Of a stretch of 64,000 nt of DNA, positions 27,252 through 38,663 are shown in pieces. Under the pieces are notes generated by a model. That model saw only the letters and a list, made by a program, of their open reading frames with translations. It made no database searches and had not been told where the DNA came from. This stretch comes from Aphanomyces cochlioides (Eukaryota; Oomycota; Saprolegniomycetes; Saprolegniales; Verrucalvaceae), in NCBI GenBank assembly GCA_019828595.1, contig JAHQRK010000009.1:186001-250000 (forward strand), given 5' to 3'. The translations under genes were made by a program, and so were the position numbers. Position 1 is the stretch's first letter. The number at the start of each line of letters is the position of its first letter.

Positions 27252-29333
27252 ATGGCGCCAAAGCAATTGACACCCGAAGAAGAAACGCTGTGCATCAACA
27301 CGGTGCGCATGTTGGGCGCTGACCAACCCTCTGCTGGTAAATCCGGACATCCTGGTGCTCCCATGGGTTGCGCTCCCATGGCGCATGTTCTCTTTGGCAA
27401 GGTGATGAACTTTAACCCCACCAACCCAAAGTGGTCGAACCGCGATCGTTTTGTCTTGTCGAACGGTCATGCGTGCGCTTTGCAATACTCTATGTTGCAT
27501 TTGACTGGATACGACTTGCCCATTGAAGCCCTTAAGTCGTTCCGTCAATGGGGATCCAAGTGCCCTGGTCACCCTGAAAACTTTGCCACCCCTGGTGTTG
27601 AAGTGTCGACTGGTCCTCTCGGACAAGGTTTGTCCAACGCTGTCGGTTTGGCCATTGCTGAAAAGCACCTTGCTGCTACCTTCAATAAGGAAGGCCACAA
27701 CATTGTTGACCACTACACCTACGTGATTTGCGGTGATGGTTGCATGCAAGAAGGTGTGACCTCCGAAGCCAGTTCGTTGGCTGGCCATTTGGGCTTGGGC
27801 AAATTGATTGTCTTGTACGATGACAACTTGATCACTATTGACGGCCACACCAACTTGAGCTTCACTGAAGATGTCGCCAAGCGCTACGAAGCTTACGGCT
27901 GGCACGTGCAAACTGTGACGGATGGCAACTACGACCACGAAGCCATTCACCAAGCCGTGTTGAAGGCCAAGGCTGTCACTGACAAGCCATCCCTAATTAA
28001 GATTCGCACCACCATTGGCTTGGGCTCCAAGCTTGAAAACACATACAAGGTTCATGGCAGCCCATTGACGGCCGAAGATGCTGACAATGTCCGTGGCAAG
28101 TACGGCTTGAAGAACGAACCTTTCTACATTCCTGACATTGCTCGTGAATTTTACGACCAACGTGCCAACGGTTCCGCCAAGGAAGCCGAATGGAACGCCA
28201 AGTTCGAAGCCTACGCCGCTGCTTACCCTGCTGAAGCTGCTGAATACGTCCGCCGCTTCAAGGGTGAATTGCCAGCTAACTGGAAGGCTGCTTTCCCACG
28301 TTTTACCCCTGAAGACAAGGGTTTGGCCACGCGTCAATTTTCTGAAAAGGCTTTGAACGCTGCCGCTAGCGTCTTGCCTGAATTGGTCGGTGGTTCCGCC
28401 GATCTTACCCCTTCCAACTTGACCCACTTGACCATGACCGGCGATTTCCAAAAGGACACTCCTATCGGCCGCTACCTCCGCTTCGGTGTCCGTGAACACG
28501 GTATGGCTGCCATCAGTAACGGTCTCTTTGCCCATGGCGGTGTGCGTCCATTTTGCGCCACGTTCTACAACTTTATCGGCTATGCTTTGGGTGCTGTCCG
28601 CGTCAGTGCTTTGAGTCAATTTGGTGTGCTCTACATTGCCACCCACGACAGTATATTCCTTGGTGAAGATGGCCCAACCCATCAACCTATTGAAATGAAC
28701 GCCTCGTTGCGATCCATGCCCAACATGTACTTGTACCGCCCTGCCGATGGCAATGAAGTGTCTGGCTCGTACATCTCTGCATTGGAAAACTCCACTCAAA
28801 CCAGCGTGTTGGCCTTGACTCGTCAAGGTGTGCCCAACCTCCACGGCAGTTCGCCAGAAGCCGTTGCCAAGGGTGGCTACGTGTTGCAACACATCGTCAA
28901 CGGCGCTTTGGACTTGTCCTTCTCTGGCCGACCTGACCTCGTGATTGTTGCCACCGGTTCAGAAGTGTCGCTCGCCATTGATGCTGCTAAGTTGCTCTCG
29001 GGTGTGTCTGTCCGCATTATTTCGATGCCTTGCCGCGACATCTTCGACGAACAATCCGAAGAATACAAGCGCTCGCTCTTCCCTTCGGGCGTTCCCACCT
29101 TGTCCGTCGAAGCTGCTTCTACTTTTGGCTGGCGCGACTACTCGCACGCCCAATTCGGTCTCGACCGATTTGGCGCCTCTGCCACGATTGCTCAACTCAA
29201 GGAACACTTTGGTTTCAACGAACAAACCGTCGCCGGTGAAGCCCAAAAGCTCCTCGACTACTACAAGGGTCGCGAAGCCCCTTGCTTGTTTGATGTGCCT
29301 GCTCGTCGTTTCGTCAAGCAAGGACACCATTAA
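27252..29333 (+). CDS. tkt: Transketolase
   Basis: A 693-aa single-exon enzyme of the pentose phosphate pathway that moves two-carbon units between sugar phosphates using thiamine diphosphate. Visible family blocks: [25 protein letters not shown], the thiamine-diphosphate site [20 protein letters not shown], the catalytic Glu in [11 protein letters not shown], and [17 protein letters not shown]. Length matches the family (660-690 aa). I place the start at 27252 ([10 protein letters not shown]) because it lies just downstream of an initiator-like motif and the 22 extra residues from 27186 have no transketolase similarity. Codon use is C-rich at third positions, unlike its surroundings, as in highly expressed genes. 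The protein looks cytosolic. Confidence 0.96.
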   Translation: MAPKQLTPEEETLCINTVRMLGADQPSAGKSGHPGAPMGCAPMAHVLFGKVMNFNPTNPKWSNRDRFVLSNGHACALQYSMLHLTGYDLPIEALKSFRQWGSKCPGHPENFATPGVEVSTGPLGQGLSNAVGLAIAEKHLAATFNKEGHNIVDHYTYVICGDGCMQEGVTSEASSLAGHLGLGKLIVLYDDNLITIDGHTNLSFTEDVAKRYEAYGWHVQTVTDGNYDHEAIHQAVLKAKAVTDKPSLIKIRTTIGLGSKLENTYKVHGSPLTAEDADNVRGKYGLKNEPFYIPDIAREFYDQRANGSAKEAEWNAKFEAYAAAYPAEAAEYVRRFKGELPANWKAAFPRFTPEDKGLATRQFSEKALNAAASVLPELVGGSADLTPSNLTHLTMTGDFQKDTPIGRYLRFGVREHGMAAISNGLFAHGGVRPFCATFYNFIGYALGAVRVSALSQFGVLYIATHDSIFLGEDGPTHQPIEMNASLRSMPNMYLYRPADGNEVSGSYISALENSTQTSVLALTRQGVPNLHGSSPEAVAKGGYVLQHIVNGALDLSFSGRPDLVIVATGSEVSLAIDAAKLLSGVSVRIISMPCRDIFDEQSEEYKRSLFPSGVPTLSVEAASTFGWRDYSHAQFGLDRFGASATIAQLKEHFGFNEQTVAGEAQKLLDYYKGREAPCLFDVPARRFVKQGHH

Positions 29334-29467
29334 ACAGCAGAGCAGCCCATTGACTAATCCACTCTATATGTTCATATCAATCTTGGTTCTTTCCGAAACA
29401 AAATCACTCGTCAACTCGATACACAGACTTGTTCATACTATTAAAATCCATTAGCTATAGGTACTTG

Positions 29468-30493
29468 TTAGACCGGCGGCAACCCAACCAACTTGCGCAT
29501 TTCTTCAAAAATCATGAGCGTGATCATGGTATGAGGCCCCAGCCGCATCCAGTTGGGAAGCCAGCCCTTGTAGAGCCCAGCAATGCCTTCATTCTTGACG
29601 ATCTTCCGCAATGCATCAAAGGAATTGGCATAGATGACAGTCTTCTGATGCATGATCCGCGTCTTGATCACATCCACTAACATAATGCTTCAGTAGATGA
29701 AGAAGGGATATTGAATACCTGGAGAGGTGACAGTGGCGGCCATGAAGCCGGCAAACATACTGCAGAAGAAATGCAAAGCAGCGCCTTCCTCCATGATTTC
29801 ATGGTTGAGCAAAACGTGCTTGGAATGGTCATAACTCGGGATTTGCGTCGCTGTGAGGAGCGCAGCGCGTTTCACAGTGGGGCCAACCCCCTTCCAGAGC
29901 CCTTTGACGCCTTCGTGTTGCCAGATATCGACAAAGGCTTGGCGAGTGGAAGCATAGCGATTGCCTTCGCCTTGCATGCGGACTTTGATCACATCTGTTG
30001 GGTTGGCGAGCGCACTGCCAAATGCACCCGTGATAGCGCCTGCTGCCACTTTCTACGAGATTCAACTTGAGATTCAACTGGAAGTTTGAGAGAGAGGTGG
30101 TACCAAATGCAGTGGAGTATGAGCTGGATCGGTCGCGCCAAGGAACTCCTTCATGGGTTCATACGCGCCAAGGCGAATGCCCGAATAGAACCCATCGCGA
30201 AGGACAGACGCTGTGATACCTTTTAAGAAGCCACGCACGCCTTCGGTCGCGAGAATCGTCCGACTGCCTTGGACAAACGTTGCATATCGCCGTGGCTTGC
30301 CATTGATCGGACATTCGACTTCGAGTTGCATACGGACTTTGAGGACATCGATTGGGTTTGTCAAAGCAGCGGCACAGCTATTCGAGCAGCTCGCCAAGGC
30401 AAACTTCATCCCCGTCGCCGACGACACCGACAAGAACGCCGGCAATTGGCGTTGTTGTGGCGAGTCCATATGAAAATCTAAAGTGCCCACCAT
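29468..30493 (-). CDS. Mitochondrial carrier family (SLC25) protein
   Basis: Three exons: 30493-30104, 30052-29719 and 29676-29468, with introns of 51 and 42 bp (GT-AG), giving 310 aa. The three carrier repeats each have the signature: NPIDVLKVRM, NPTDVIKVRM and, restored by splicing across the second intron, SPVDVIKTRIM. The Q/G-rich matrix helices and RRYATF / NRYAST segments resemble the uncoupling-protein/dicarboxylate branch (recalled similarity). It would exchange a metabolite across the inner mitochondrial membrane; the substrate is unknown. Met at 30493 or 30469 could start; the second is favoured by CACTTTAGATTTTC just upstream. It is convergent with transketolase. Confidence 0.9.
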
Positions 30494-30868
30494 CGCATTT
30501 TATTCAAGTTGAAGTTTTCTATCACATGTTTTGTATGGAAATGGCTCTGGAAAATAATTTTTATTGCCCCAGTAGCGAACGGCCTATCAGGAGAAAGAGT
30601 GGACTTGGCGACATAAATGCTGCAGTCTCCGACCTCTTTCCAACGAGATGTGGCTTGGATTCCTCTTGATTTACACAGCTAGAAGCCGCACAAATGCACG
30701 CCCGAGCGTAAAATGGCAGTCGCGAGTCGAGTCGCTTCCCTGCAATTGATTGCATGGAATTTATTCAAAGTTGAACGTGTTTTCTTCGCACTTTGACTTG
30801 TGAATTTACACAAGCCAATCAAAAAATTTGCCTGGTGAACCTATGGCTATTTTTAATGGTGATGTCAA

Positions 30869-30917
30869 AGAGAAAATAATATTTTCTCTTACACGATTAG
30901 ACATTATCTAATCGTGT
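30869..30917. repeat. Two adjacent perfect palindromes
   Basis: AGAGAAAATA-A-TATTTTCTCT (30869-30889) is followed one base later by ACACGATTAGA-CATTA-TCTAATCGTGT (30891-30917). Such paired hairpins are common at tips of rolling-circle or fold-back elements, but no flanking element was recognised. Confidence 0.55.
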
Positions 30918-31254
30918 CGCAACTAGTCTTGTGAATCTGGTCCCAACGTTCGGAACAAAAAGGCCGAAAGAATCTTGCTGTCACTGCGACTCATATCAAA
31001 TGGAGGTGCTAAAACCACTGCGTCCCAACAATTTTTTTACACAACGCATCTCCAACGGAAAAAACGAGCACTATGCAAGAATTACCGAAATACCAAAAAA
31101 AGTCTCCATTGTGAGCAAACGAGTATGAGGTCCCAAACCAATATGTCTTGACAAGATACATTAATAAAGCAATAGCTTCATGACGATCTTACACCTCGAG
31201 AGCGCATGGGACATCCAAATCGTGAATCTGCCGTTCACACACCACATTCATGTT

Positions 31255-31322
31255 ACAAATTATCCGAAAAATTCGGATATTACGGATATGCAACAAACAT
31301 CCGAATTTATCGGATAATTTGT
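31255..31322. repeat. 24-bp-arm hairpin (68 bp)
   Basis: The arms ACAAATTATCCGAAAAATTC... and its inverse (…ATCGGATAATTTGT) differ at one base and enclose 20 bp that repeat the CGGATAT motif. It could be a very small MITE. Confidence 0.55.
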
Positions 31323-31655
31323 AGTACTGTACAACAATTGCAACTCAAGATCTGCGGGGGCAGATATACAAAAATAACTCGATTCGCTACATTTTGTTAT
31401 ACTAGTAGACCCAGCTGTGAAAAAGTGTAAAAAGTATTTTAGAGCGCGTTCGGTTGTCAATGGATTTCATGAAAACATCATTTCGTGAAAACTTGATATT
31501 GCCCAAAGAGGAATATGATGATATTAACGATCTAATAATTCAGCTGATTGTGAAATTCATTGGCGTTCGGCATGACACGCATATTTACACTTTGGGAGTG
31601 ATACGGATAAGCCGCAGAGGGTCAACGTTCTGAAAACCAACCATCACATAGTCAT

Positions 31656-32540
31656 ATGAACAACGCATCAAAGACGCGTGCCAAGTGGGATGCAGATAAG
31701 GATGCATACCTTGTCAAGTTGCTGCTTCGACAGAAGGAAGCAGGAAAGCAAACCGACTCAGGGTTCAAAAAGGAGGCTTGGACAGCTATACTCTCCAAGT
31801 TCAACGCCCGCTTCGGATTAGAGCTTGATCGAAGCAAAGTCAAGACACGGTACAACCAGGTAGCTTATCGCATCATATCTCGCAACTCTATGTCCTATCT
31901 GTGTTCTGTGTAGCTCAAGGCTGATTGGAAGCTATTTCTCTCGCTCAAGGATGACAGTGGGTTTGGTTGGGACGATGAACTTAAGAAACCAACTGCTCCC
32001 GAGACTGTGTGGGCTGAGCGCATTGCCGTCAAGTCATAGCAAGTCCAAGCCAAGATGAGGAGCATACAGCGTGAAGGAATCGAAAACTAGGACGCATTGG
32101 CCGCGCATTTTGACGGAACGTTGGTAGAGGGAGCATTGGCTTCATCCATTGGAGGCGAGCTGGCGCTATCGGACGACGAACTTGCCAATGATTCTTTGTC
32201 GCTGTATCACGAAAACGACCATTCGACTGCAATGGGCGAAAATATATCTAGCGAGAAAGATGAATCAAAGAAGCACAAAGCAACAACGACACCAATTCGC
32301 AAACGGAACACCCCAGGAATGGCAATTGCAAAATCAATCGAAGCTTGGGTTCAGATTGAGAAGGAGAGTACAGCGGTGCGTTCTTGCGCATTGAGGAAGG
32401 TGTCTGCTGAAGCCGTTGCTTTACTGAATAGCGAATATTTGGTCCAAAGTGATGACAATGAGATGGCCGTAGCTTACGATGTAATGCTTGAGCCATCCAA
32501 AGCCGAGCTTTTTCTACTCCTACCGGCCGGAGATCCATGA
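31656..32540 (+). pseudogene. Myb/SANT-like DNA-binding protein of Harbinger element 2, two nonsense codons
   Basis: Exon 1 is 31656-31859, a 54-bp GT-AG intron is 31860-31913 and exon 2 is 31914-32540. The start RAKWDADKDAYLVKLLLRQ, then GFKKEAWTAILSKFNARFG and, across the splice, KTRYNQLKADWKLFLSLKDDSGFGWDDE, is a textbook Myb/SANT-like (Myb_DNA-bind_3) domain. In-frame TAG codons at 32037-32039 and 32088-32090 interrupt the segment after VWAERIAVKS, where family members continue into ALAAHFDGTL (still readable here). The C-terminal half is open to 32540. The element therefore probably lost its DNA-binding partner. Confidence 0.78.
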
Positions 32541-32608
32541 GACAAATGGCTGAAGCGGCAAATCAATGTTCTATCTGGCTGATGGTTTGTTTAGTCTTAT
32601 TGATTCGA

Positions 32609-33949
32609 TTATGAGCTACTAATAAAATGTGCCCACATGGAATTTGCTATGTCATCGCGCAGCTTTTTGGCCATCTCATATTCATATCCTGAGCTTCCAG
32701 TAGGCAGTTGACACAGCTTTGCTCGTCTTCGGCCAGTTAGTACGTCATAGCCGTATTGCCGAGTGATTAGATCATCACCTCCATGGAGACGAATGAAATT
32801 GTGCAGCACTGCCAAGGCTTGAACTAGTTGGACTTTAACTGACAGATCAAACTCAGGGGCCGTTCTAGAGAGAAAGAATGTAGTTCGCCATGGCAGATCG
32901 CTTACCTCAGTATTGAAAATCGCTTCTTCATCACACCGAATACCCTCTCTATGACGTTGCGTAGCTGTGCATGATGCAGGTTATACAACTCCTTCGCACA
33001 GCGCGGTCTAAAGTAGATAATTGTCAGATGCATATAACATTTACTTACTTAGCATTGCTTTGAGCCCACTCTCTCAAATGATAGCGGACTCCACGGTAGG
33101 GAGTCATGCACTTACGAGTCAAGGGATAGTACTTTTCTTCAGGGATATTTAAACCATTACGTAGAGCATGCTGGAATACAGCGCCATCAGAGGCTGAACC
33201 TTCCCAGCCAGCTAGAACGTAAACAAACTGCAAGTCGAACGAACATACTCCCAGGACATTTTGGCCCAGGAATCCCTTCCGATTTCTGAATGGTTTTTGT
33301 TCTCCAATTGGAACAAAGGCTGGGATGTGTGTTCCATCGAGCGCGCCAATGCAGTCTCTGAAGAAGGGAAACCATTCCGGGCTCGAGCGAATCTCAAACG
33401 GACACTTGTTGGGATTTGGTAGATGCATGACGAATGGGCTACAACGAATGATGGCGTTTAGAACTTGATGAAATACTCTAATGCAATAATGAACATGGGT
33501 CAACATTGATAGTTCCTCAAAATTGTGTCCCCTGAATGTTGAAATCGCTCTTGTGCGGATCTGTTACTCGCGGCTTGGCCCACAATGTACATGAAGATCA
33601 TCAATTTCTCACGACTAGCAACACTACGTGATGATGCCAACCCGCCGTGATCAGTCAGGAGCTTAAGCAAGCGTTCGAAGACATCTCCACCCATGCGCAT
33701 GCATTCGTGGCGCCGTAATGTGTTTGCATTGGCGTCCAGAAGCTCTTGTACGTATGCTGCACCGGTCAAAGCTGACGTCCGACAGGGGAGATGGCACAAA
33801 TGCGTGGTGACGTACCAGCTTGCCATGTGGCAATTCGTCGACGACGACGGTGATTGAGGTTCGCGTCCTCGTCCATGACGCAAGGAGTCCACCATAAATG
33901 AAATATCATGAAAAAGAAATACATGTCCTGGCCTGTATTTCAATTTCAT
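32609..33949 (-). pseudogene. DDE nuclease of Harbinger element 2, four exons, first splice site damaged
   Basis: Exons: 33949 to about 33523, about 33478-33047, 33005-32906 and 32864-32609; the last two introns (41 bp each) have GT-AG. Catalytic residues are visible: IGALDGTHIPAF, EGSASDGAVF and VIERVFGVMKKRF, and the C-terminus includes LAVLHNFIRL. Between exons 1 and 2 the acceptor is present, but where the donor should be the sequence reads ATTTTGAGG, without GT, and the frame stops at 33500. Either the donor mutated or an unusual site is used. With the two stops in its partner this suggests a non-autonomous copy. Confidence 0.75.
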
Positions 33950-33975
33950 GAAATAATCACTCCCTTTTCATGTTA

Positions 33976-35237
33976 GAGCGCGTTCGGTGGTCAACGAAAT
34001 ATTGTGATATTTCATATCATGAAATTGCTATATTTGATTCAAGCAAAATATCATTATTTCACAGATATCGTTTTATATCATATATCATGTTTTCATCTGT
34101 GTCCGGTTCATACGCTCGCTAACCGGTTACGATTGTTTGGTTTCAACAGCATCACTTCAGTACTGGAACATCATGCAAAAGACTGGCAGTGGTAGAGCAA
34201 AATGTGCTTGTCTTCTTGCTTCTCGGTGGACCTCTCACGCAGATCCACCCTTCCTTGAGACTCGAGTGCCATTCAGGCCCGACCACAAAGCACCTTCAAC
34301 GATATTCCAATATAAATATACAGGGTCAGAGGTGTATATTTTATTCACGATATTATTATGTTATCTACAAAATCACACCGAAGTTGTATTTCTGGTGATG
34401 GAGCCAATCGCTTCTTAGATAATTCAATCAGTAAAAACATTGGTTGGATAAAAATTCAGTTCAGTGCTATATTTCGGAATGTTATCGTGATGCAAATCAC
34501 ACTGGCAGTGTGATCCAGAGTGTGCTAAAACTGGCCAATCAGGTGCCGAATCACACCTGAAATCACTCCAGAAATCACACCTGTCCGACAATATCTTTTC
34601 CTGCCACGGTCAATCAAGTCGTTTATCGGCTTGTTAGATGCAGAGGTGACTCTGCTTTGACTGGACATTCATATTTAACTGAAAGCTATCTAAATAAGGC
34701 CGTGAATAAATGCATAGTCCTTTGTCCTCTTGTGCTTGTGTCAATGCACTTTCAATGTGAGAACATTGAAAAGCCGGGCAGCAGACACCCGTCGAGTCCG
34801 GTTTATTATCGAAATATGCTTTGCACCTGAAACGTAGTCACTTCCATTGTATTATAGACTTAAATGTGTCTTGCATCTAATCCCCATCATTTGGATTTGG
34901 TAGATTGAGGCGAATTTGTGTTCTGTGTACAGATATCTTACGTCCAAGCACCGGTCAAAAGACAAGTAGGTCGTTGTTCTTGTCGAAAACTAAAGCGACT
35001 TCACATGCTCACGCACATCGGAGATCAAACTGAGGTTACATCAGGTAGTTTTGTGATAATTCTATTCAATGTACGTGCACTCTGTGTTGTTGACACTGGG
35101 CACTGCAGAATTTTAGCCAATCGTGTAGTGGTGTGACAGTGAGTGTGATGTTTCACCATAACTGCCATGATATTTTTCTGACAGTTCATGATATAACGAT
35201 GACAACCGAACGCTGTTTACGAAACCCAATCGCGCTC
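33976..35237 (+). mobile_element. Harbinger-derived MITE copy A, split by an 806-bp insertion
   Basis: It begins GAGCGCGTTCGGTGGTCAAC after TTA and matches the inverse of MITE copy B (48358-48919) over its first 130 bp and again over 34220-34360 and 35167-35228. The outer right part is shortened compared with copy B. An unrelated insertion occupies 34361-35166. Confidence 0.78.
34361..35166. mobile_element. Unclassified 806-bp insertion within MITE A
   Basis: Defined by comparison with copy B, in which the flanks are contiguous. The 3-bp ATG is duplicated (34358-34360 and 35167-35169). The ends TTATCTACAAAATCACAC and, inverted, TTATGGTGAAACATCACAC are loosely similar. It has a perfect palindrome ATCACACTG-G-CAGTGTGAT inside (about 34496-34514) and no coding sequence. 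Confidence 0.6.
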
Positions 35238-36492
35238 TTTTCCCCCCACAAATGCTACCCCCTGAATTCAGGCAGACACAATTCAATCTGACTTTCCTAT
35301 AACTCGCTCGCTGCTTTCGCACTCGCAGTTGCGTCCAAGATGGATAGCCAAGATGACGTAGACCATCTCGATTGCTCACTGCCAAAATGCTTGGATCAAA
35401 ATGAAATTGAGTGGGAAATTGTCATACTGGTGGCTCAGAGACGCCTCCAAAAACTATATTGAAGTCGATTGGCCACATAAGCCTGCTGACATAAAATGCG
35501 CTTGTAGATGCTCTAGAAAAATACCCGTTCCATTCCATGCAATGGTGTCTGGAGATCATTACTGGGGTGAAGTTGTTGCATTGCTCGAACATTGAAATGA
35601 TAATTGCATCTAGCTTCCCTAAATACTTCAATACGACTCGAATCCTGGCAAGCTGCCTGGTCAACACATCGTGGCAAAGTTCAATCTCGTCACTCTTGAT
35701 GGCTGCAGTTCATTTCTTGATTGCTATATCGTCCTGCGATTTCGTTGCGGTACTCACCGTTTGAACTAAAATTATGCTAAAACTAGAAGTCGAAGACATA
35801 TCGAATTTTACAGTTAACTTGCTTTATCTAGGTAAACTGCCACATATAATCACTTTATATTCGCTAATCTTTTTATAAACTATAAAGTTGAAGGCCATGC
35901 TAATGAAGGGCATTGTCCTCAGATTCTCTTATCCCATCTATCTTGACAATCAAAAGAAGCCCATTCGATCTTCCTGCCAACATCAATCCCTTCATCATAT
36001 TCGTCTCGATTGCATTGAAAAGAGACTATAGTCTCCGCACGGTGTTATACATTCATATCATGATGATAGCAGTAAGTGTCAAGCTTGTCGTCGAGGAGCA
36101 AGTCGACTTCATAGCTCGTAATCCGACGTCATGCATAATTTCGTGTACCGCAATGTGGAACATATCTCATGTTGGCGTACGCAGGAACCAGACGGCGCTG
36201 ACAACTGGGCAGAAAACTGAAAGCGACGTCCAGGTTGGCCTTCGTTTCTCTTGGCAGAGTGACTATTCCTTCAACATTCAAGATCAAAGTCCATCATATT
36301 TGCGGTGAATTGGCAAAGGGACGTCGCTGCTCCGTGAAATTTATTTGCAAGACCAGCTTACAAACGCTACCAAAGTGTGACCTGTCGTGTCGTGCGACCG
36401 GGTTCGTTCGGCCTGACTTTCCGCGTTGTACACTCGAAAGATCCGGTCTCTTATCGAACTGTGGAGGATCAACTGGGATTTCAGCTATTGCC
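35238..36492. other. Non-coding stretch upstream of FYVE paralog 2
   Basis: About 1.25 kb without a recognisable gene on either strand. No repeat structure was noticed. It should contain the promoter of the rightward FYVE gene. Confidence 0.4.
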
Positions 36493-37700
36493 ATGAAATT
36501 GCCACTGCCTCAGGACTTCTTTTCGTGTCCACCGCTCAGTCCAAAAGACATTGCATGTCTCCATGAAGCTGGTCGTCAAGCAGCTCTCGATATTGTAAGA
36601 CAGTCGCAATTCTAATCATCTCATGCTGGCATTCACAGGTGCAGCTCACGCAAGATCGCAATGCTATCCACTGGCAAGCAGTTAGCCAAAGCAACCAGCA
36701 TGTTCGCATTTATCGAGGCCAAGATCCGACCAAACCACCCACGGTGCTCACATGGTGTGGCATGACACAACTCCAAGCTTCGATTGACGAAGTGGCGGAT
36801 TTATTCCGCGCCGAGACGACCGAGCAATACCAAGACTACTGCCGCATGTTCACCAGAGAGCTCCTAGATGGCGCGACGCTCTACACATTGGCTCTACCGA
36901 CTCCATCTTTTCCTCGACACTACGTTGGCGTCAAATGGCACGCTGTCGAGACGGCGTTTTTCGTCCAGAACCGTGACTTTCTCAACTTGGAAGGGCAATA
37001 CGACGTGGAGTTTGAAGGCAGACGCGGCTGGGTCCGAGTATTCCGCGGCGTCCATCTTACATGCTGCCCTGATTTCTCCAAGGTTTTAAACTTGACGCGA
37101 GGCCACCATTATGCCACTGGCCATGTTTTCTTCGAGACGGACAAACCTGGTTATCTCAACCATACGCAACTTCTCCATGGTGATTTTGGCACGAATGCAC
37201 CTGATTTTGCCGTCGTCATTGGCATGAAGAAACGACTTCGTCAAATGCTCGATTTCCGCCGCTTCTTGTGCGAACGAAGATTGGCCAAGACGCCCTTTAT
37301 GGACGTCTCCCTCTATGTCCCCAAGGGCGATCAGTATCAATGCAACCTCTGTCGCCGGAACTTTGGACTCATGCGGTCCAAAGAACACTGCCGAAAATGC
37401 GGTCAAGTTGTTTGTTCCCACTGTGTCAAGTCGTGGGAAATCCCCCTCAATCACAAATTCACCACGGTGCCCATTTGCACCTGATGCACTCACCACATCG
37501 TCCAAGTCGACGATGCGTGGGAAATCTCATCGTTTGTGAGCACCGTCGTTCGCCCGATCGTACTCAGTGGTGCGATGCTCTTTGCGCCCCCAGTGGCCGA
37601 TGTCGGCTCGCTGCCTCTCGACAAATTTGGCATGCATCGTGTCCTCCAGTGTGACTGCGAGAAGGAATCAAAGACTACACACACGTACGAAGATGAATAA
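36493..37700 (+). pseudogene. START-like + FYVE protein, paralog 2, TGA inside the last zinc-ligand pair
   Basis: Exon 1 is 36493-36594 (34 codons, MKLPLPQDFF...), the intron is 36595-36638 (44 bp) and exon 2 runs from 36639. START-like blocks (WCGMTQLQASIDEVADLF, EQYQDYCRMF, GVKWHA, GRRGWVRVF, LTCCPDF) are followed by the FYVE finger (CNLCRRNF, HCRKCGQVVCSHC). The final CxxC reads C-T-stop-C: TGA at 37482-37484 replaces the Lys of paralog 1. The frame stays open for another 71 codons with the conserved tail (DKFGMHRVLQCDCEKE) and a TAA at 37698-37700. Everything else is intact, so the lesion is recent, or the TGA is read through. PI3P-dependent endosomal binding is known for the family. Confidence 0.83.
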
Positions 37701-38607
37701 TTTTATGGTAGACGATCTAATGTTTGAATTCGCATTAGACAATGAGGGGGGAATGGAGGGGGCCGACTTGGACAGTGTGCACTCCACAACCAACTGTGGG
37801 ATTTTCACCAGGCATCACATAGAGTTGCTGTTTGACTCGACCTATTTGATGGACACTCTTGGCCATTACCATCAAATTTGGTAGGATTGTGAAAATTCCA
37901 GCAAAGTTATGGGACAAAGGTTTCATCTACAAAAAATACGAGAACATTCATGATTTTTCCGTGTTGACCGCAGTATTGACTCGACTCATTCAGCATCTTT
38001 TCATCGATACCGGAGATACATGCCTTTGTCTACCATGGGGATGACTGAGAGGAATGACGGGGGACTCAAATTGTCGTAACTTCTCCTTGGTTTTACGACA
38101 ATGCGATGTGCTGACGGCAGAGGGAAATACAGTGCAATTAATCGGCGAGTTGGAATACATTAGAAGGCTCTCATGATCACAATGGCAGGAAACAGCTTGA
38201 TAGACTTGGTCGTTGCCAATTGTCAAAACACATTAGCCCTTCAAAAGCAATGTCGACAACAGAATGGCAACTCCTATCGTCATGGAGATTGTGCTGAGTG
38301 GGCTAGCTGATATCTATCATCGCCTAAACCAGAGATCAAAGCAAGGAGGTGAAGGGTGAGCTTGACGTAAGTTCCAGCAAAGGGTTGACTGTCCAGTATT
38401 TTGGTTTGTCTGGATTCTATTATTGTTGTTTATAAGAACAGACATGGTATTATAAATAGTTAGTTCAATTATGTACGTATATAAAATAAATATTAATAAA
38501 TGAATACAGGAGTATGTGTAATATGATGCAGTAGGTACAGAAAGGTAGAAATATTAATTAGGATCTCTGTTTATCCGGATGATTTGGAAAAATATCCCCT
38601 TATCCGG
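37701..38607. other. Intergenic stretch before the coiled-coil gene
   Basis: About 0.9 kb, non-coding, increasingly AT-rich after 38,400. No gene or repeat is recognised. It ends in the initiator-like motif of the next gene. Confidence 0.4.
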
Positions 38608-38622
38608 TCATTCAACATTTTG
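38608..38622 (+). promoter_or_regulatory. Initiator-like motif of the coiled-coil gene
   Basis: TCATTCAACATTTTG lies 42 bp before the ATG at 38664 and has the same two-part form (TCATTY plus CATTTT) as the motifs before the two metallophosphatase genes. Confidence 0.5.
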
Positions 38623-38663
38623 CTGGAAGGGTCATTGGTCGAAATATGCAATAGGTGTGGATC

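Larger units (their letters stand above)
30494..31438. other. Non-coding stretch with three hairpins
   Basis: No gene was found. It holds palindromes at 30869-30889, 30891-30917 and 31255-31322, reported separately. The right end abuts a Harbinger terminus at 31442. Confidence 0.45.
31442..33975 (+). mobile_element. Decayed PIF/Harbinger element 2 with only the left terminus
   Basis: The left end GAGCGCGTTCGGTTGTCA follows TTA (31439-31441). Two genes are present in convergent order as in element 1: a Myb/SANT-like protein (31656-32540) and a DDE nuclease (33949-32609). The length to the next terminus (about 2.5 kb) matches element 1. The right terminus is missing: after TTTTCATG, which mirrors the left subterminal sequence, a MITE of the same end type begins at 33976. 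Confidence 0.75.

Noticed and set aside
27225..29330. Long leftward frames opposite transketolase
   Set aside because: They mirror the strong codon bias of a highly expressed gene and have no motif.
31442..33976. Treating 31442 and 33976 as the two ends of one element
   Set aside because: The two termini are in the same orientation, not inverted, so 33976 begins a different element.
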